Shown here piece by piece: positions 6,781-7,235 of a stretch of 7,235 nt of DNA. Both the position numbers and the translations under genes were made by a program. The notes under the pieces are model-generated. The model did no database searches. It was not told where the DNA came from and saw nothing but the letters and a program-made list of their open reading frames with translations. The stretch's first letter is position 1, and every line of letters starts with the position of its first letter. Source of the DNA: DASYQV01 sp036005125 (GTDB lineage Bacteria; Acidobacteriota; Vicinamibacteria; Vicinamibacterales; UBA2999); assembly GCA_036005125.1 (NCBI GenBank), contig DASYQV010000146.1, positions 1 through 7,235 on the forward strand, written 5' to 3'.

Positions 6781-6841
6781 CGTAGGTAGGCCGCATCTTT
6801 GGACGTACGTAGGCCGCATCTTTAGATGCGGCGCCGGGTCT
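6781..6841. repeat. Second locus of the GTAGGCCG/TTTAGA palindrome family, with a 23-bp tandem duplication
   Basis: 6781-6803 and 6804-6826 are tandem 23-bp copies differing at two positions. The second copy continues into a perfect 20-bp palindrome (6813-6832), GCCGCATCT-TT-AGATGCGGC. This has the same plan as the palindrome at 2780-2799: GCCG arm, TTTAGA centre, CGGC arm. It is followed by a lone half, GCCGGGTCT (6833-6841), identical to one arm of the 2780 palindrome but lacking the matching arm. Segment 6786-6803 is the reverse complement of 2810-2827. Confidence 0.85.
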
Positions 6842-6907
6842 AACCAGTCAAGGGCTCTGCCAGGCTCTGCCCTTGATATCCCGGCAGAGCCCTTGCCTGG
6901 TTAGCCC
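6836..6907. repeat. Long inverted repeat (about 25-bp arms, 21-base loop)
   Basis: 6836-6861 pairs with 6883-6907 with one mismatch (6848/6896) and one bulged base (6839). The inner 13 base pairs are perfect. The loop itself carries GGCTCTGCC (6863-6871 region), a direct copy of part of the left arm. The outer half of each arm recurs at window positions 1-17, so this is a dispersed element. It overlaps the lone half-palindrome at 6833-6841 on its left. Confidence 0.85.
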
Positions 6908-6918
6908 AGTGTCTTCTT

Positions 6919-6935
6919 GGCGCGCTTCGCGCGCC
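6919..6935. repeat. Short GC hairpin
   Basis: GGCGCGC-TTC-GCGCGCC is a perfect 7-bp stem with a 3-base loop. It is very stable for its size. No T-tract follows, so it is not a clear intrinsic terminator. Confidence 0.7.
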
Positions 6936-6939
6936 CTAG

Positions 6940-6994
6940 TCCGTTATGCGGTCCCACAACGGGTACAAATTCTCGTTGGCAGCCGCATAACGGA
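6940..6994. repeat. 12-bp perfect inverted repeat
   Basis: TCCGTTATGCGG (6940-6951) and CCGCATAACGGA (6983-6994) are exact inverted copies around a 31-base loop. Within the loop CAAC (6957-6960) and GTTG (6975-6978) can also pair, making a plausible branched hairpin. It ends four bases before the next inverted repeat. Confidence 0.8.
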
Positions 6995-6998
6995 GTAC

Positions 6999-7070
6999 GC
7001 TTTGTCGCAGACTGCGCTGCGAAAAAGTGGCCCTTCGGGCAGCTGATTGGAGCGCAGTCTGCGACAAAGC
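6999..7070. repeat. 20-bp perfect inverted repeat upstream of the last gene
   Basis: The arms 6999-7018 (GCTTTGTCGCAGACTGCGCT) and 7051-7070 are exact inverted copies with a 32-base loop. The loop contains a smaller hairpin, GCCC-TTC-GGGC (7030-7040). It ends 42 bases before the ATG at 7113. A perfect 20-bp stem is not expected by chance and points to selection for structure or to recent origin as a mobile repeat. Confidence 0.9.
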
Positions 7071-7112
7071 AAGTTGTTGCCAGGACGCGGGCGCCGTGTA
7101 TAGCCTTCGGCG

Positions 7113-7235
7113 ATGGCGGATCGGCTCAGCTCCTTGTATCAGGACCTTCTCGACGGCACGTACGACTGCGTTGACCGCATCGTGCTGAACGCCTATTTCC
7201 GACCGGGCCACAACGGCGGTGGCTTCCGCGTCTGG
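7113..7235 (+). CDS. Unrecognised protein, N-terminal 41 residues only (cut by right edge)
   Basis: An open frame runs from ATG 7113 to the end of the window without a stop. The start is well fixed, because an in-frame TAG lies at 7101-7103 and no other start codon intervenes. The readable part includes LSSLYQDLLDGTYDCVDRI, then VLNAYFRPGHNGGGFRVW. It has the look of a conserved cytoplasmic protein, with a Tyr-Asp-Cys-Val-Asp-Arg core and a glycine-rich turn, and no signal peptide. I recall similar N-termini in uncharacterised bacterial proteins but cannot name a family or function. Codons are mostly G/C-ending like the neighbours. No Shine-Dalgarno is visible; the upstream 20-bp hairpin could influence expression. 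Confidence 0.7.
   Translation, partial: MADRLSSLYQDLLDGTYDCVDRIVLNAYFRPGHNGGGFRVW

Larger units (their letters stand above)
6742..7112. other. 371-base non-coding stretch built almost wholly of inverted repeats
   Basis: Between the ATPase stop and the next start there is no credible gene: the possible reading frames overlap hairpins and resemble no family. In order it holds an imperfect hairpin (6748-6777), a 23-bp tandem repeat with a palindrome (6781-6841), a long inverted repeat (6836-6907), a short tight GC hairpin (6919-6935), a 12-bp inverted repeat (6940-6994) and a perfect 20-bp inverted repeat (6999-7070). About 40 bases then lead to the next ATG. The elements differ in sequence, so this is a cluster of different repeats and not one array. 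Confidence 0.8.

Noticed and set aside
6838..6906. Integron attC site (GTCTAAC ... GTTAGCC, 69 bases)
   Set aside because: The outer boxes resemble the attC consensus. However, the arms pair almost continuously with no unpaired spacer or typical extrahelical bases, no integrase is present, and the flanking genes do not look like cassettes.
1..6907. Treating 1-17 and 6836-6907 as the ends of one 6.9-kb transposon
   Set aside because: No transposase or integrase lies between them, the genes look like ordinary chromosome, and a dispersed small repeat explains both copies more simply.
6742..7112. CRISPR array
   Set aside because: The repeats here are inverted pairs or a single tandem duplication, with no regular repeat-spacer pattern.
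6917..7211. Two short open frames overlapping the hairpin region (plus 6917-7174, minus 6936-7211)
   Set aside because: They run across perfect inverted repeats, look like no protein family, and overlap the better-supported start at 7113.

Overview
The window is a GC-rich, densely coded stretch of bacterial chromosome. Six protein-coding genes can be supported, one of them cut by the right edge, and the gaps between them are unusually rich in palindromic repeats. The gene mix is a UPF0182 membrane protein, DNA polymerase IV, a tandem-cyclophilin PPIase and a GspA/ExeA-like ATPase. The repeat vocabulary includes GTAGGCCG-, TTTAGA- and GGGGTCAGACC-type palindromes. From memory, both fit a soil or groundwater Acidobacteriota genome (Vicinamibacteria-like). 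That placement is inference; the window holds no rRNA or other phylogenetic marker.

Layout. Positions 1-17 are one arm of a repeat whose other copies lie near the right end. 46-2766 (+) encodes a seven-helix UPF0182/COG1615 protein. 2772-2828 holds two back-to-back hairpins of a dispersed palindrome family. 2895-3995 (+) is dinB, followed 12 bases later by a 73-residue protein of unknown function (4008-4229, +). The gap between convergent genes (4230-4360) carries four 11-bp tandem copies of a GGGTCAGACC motif plus one inverted copy. 4361-5476 (-) is an exported protein with two cyclophilin domains; its promoter and ribosome binding site are readable. 5674-6741 (+) is a P-loop ATPase of the GspA/ExeA type with one C-terminal membrane helix. 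6742-7112 is a 371-base non-coding stretch that is almost entirely inverted repeats. 7113-7235 (+) is the first 41 codons of an unrecognised protein that runs off the window.

No shared pathway links the genes; this looks like ordinary housekeeping and accessory chromosome. The only likely co-transcribed pair is dinB with the small gene after it. The least explained part is the right end: five successive inverted repeats, one with perfect 20-bp arms, directly in front of a gene of unknown function. This could be a mobile or structured-RNA unit, but the window ends too early to decide.
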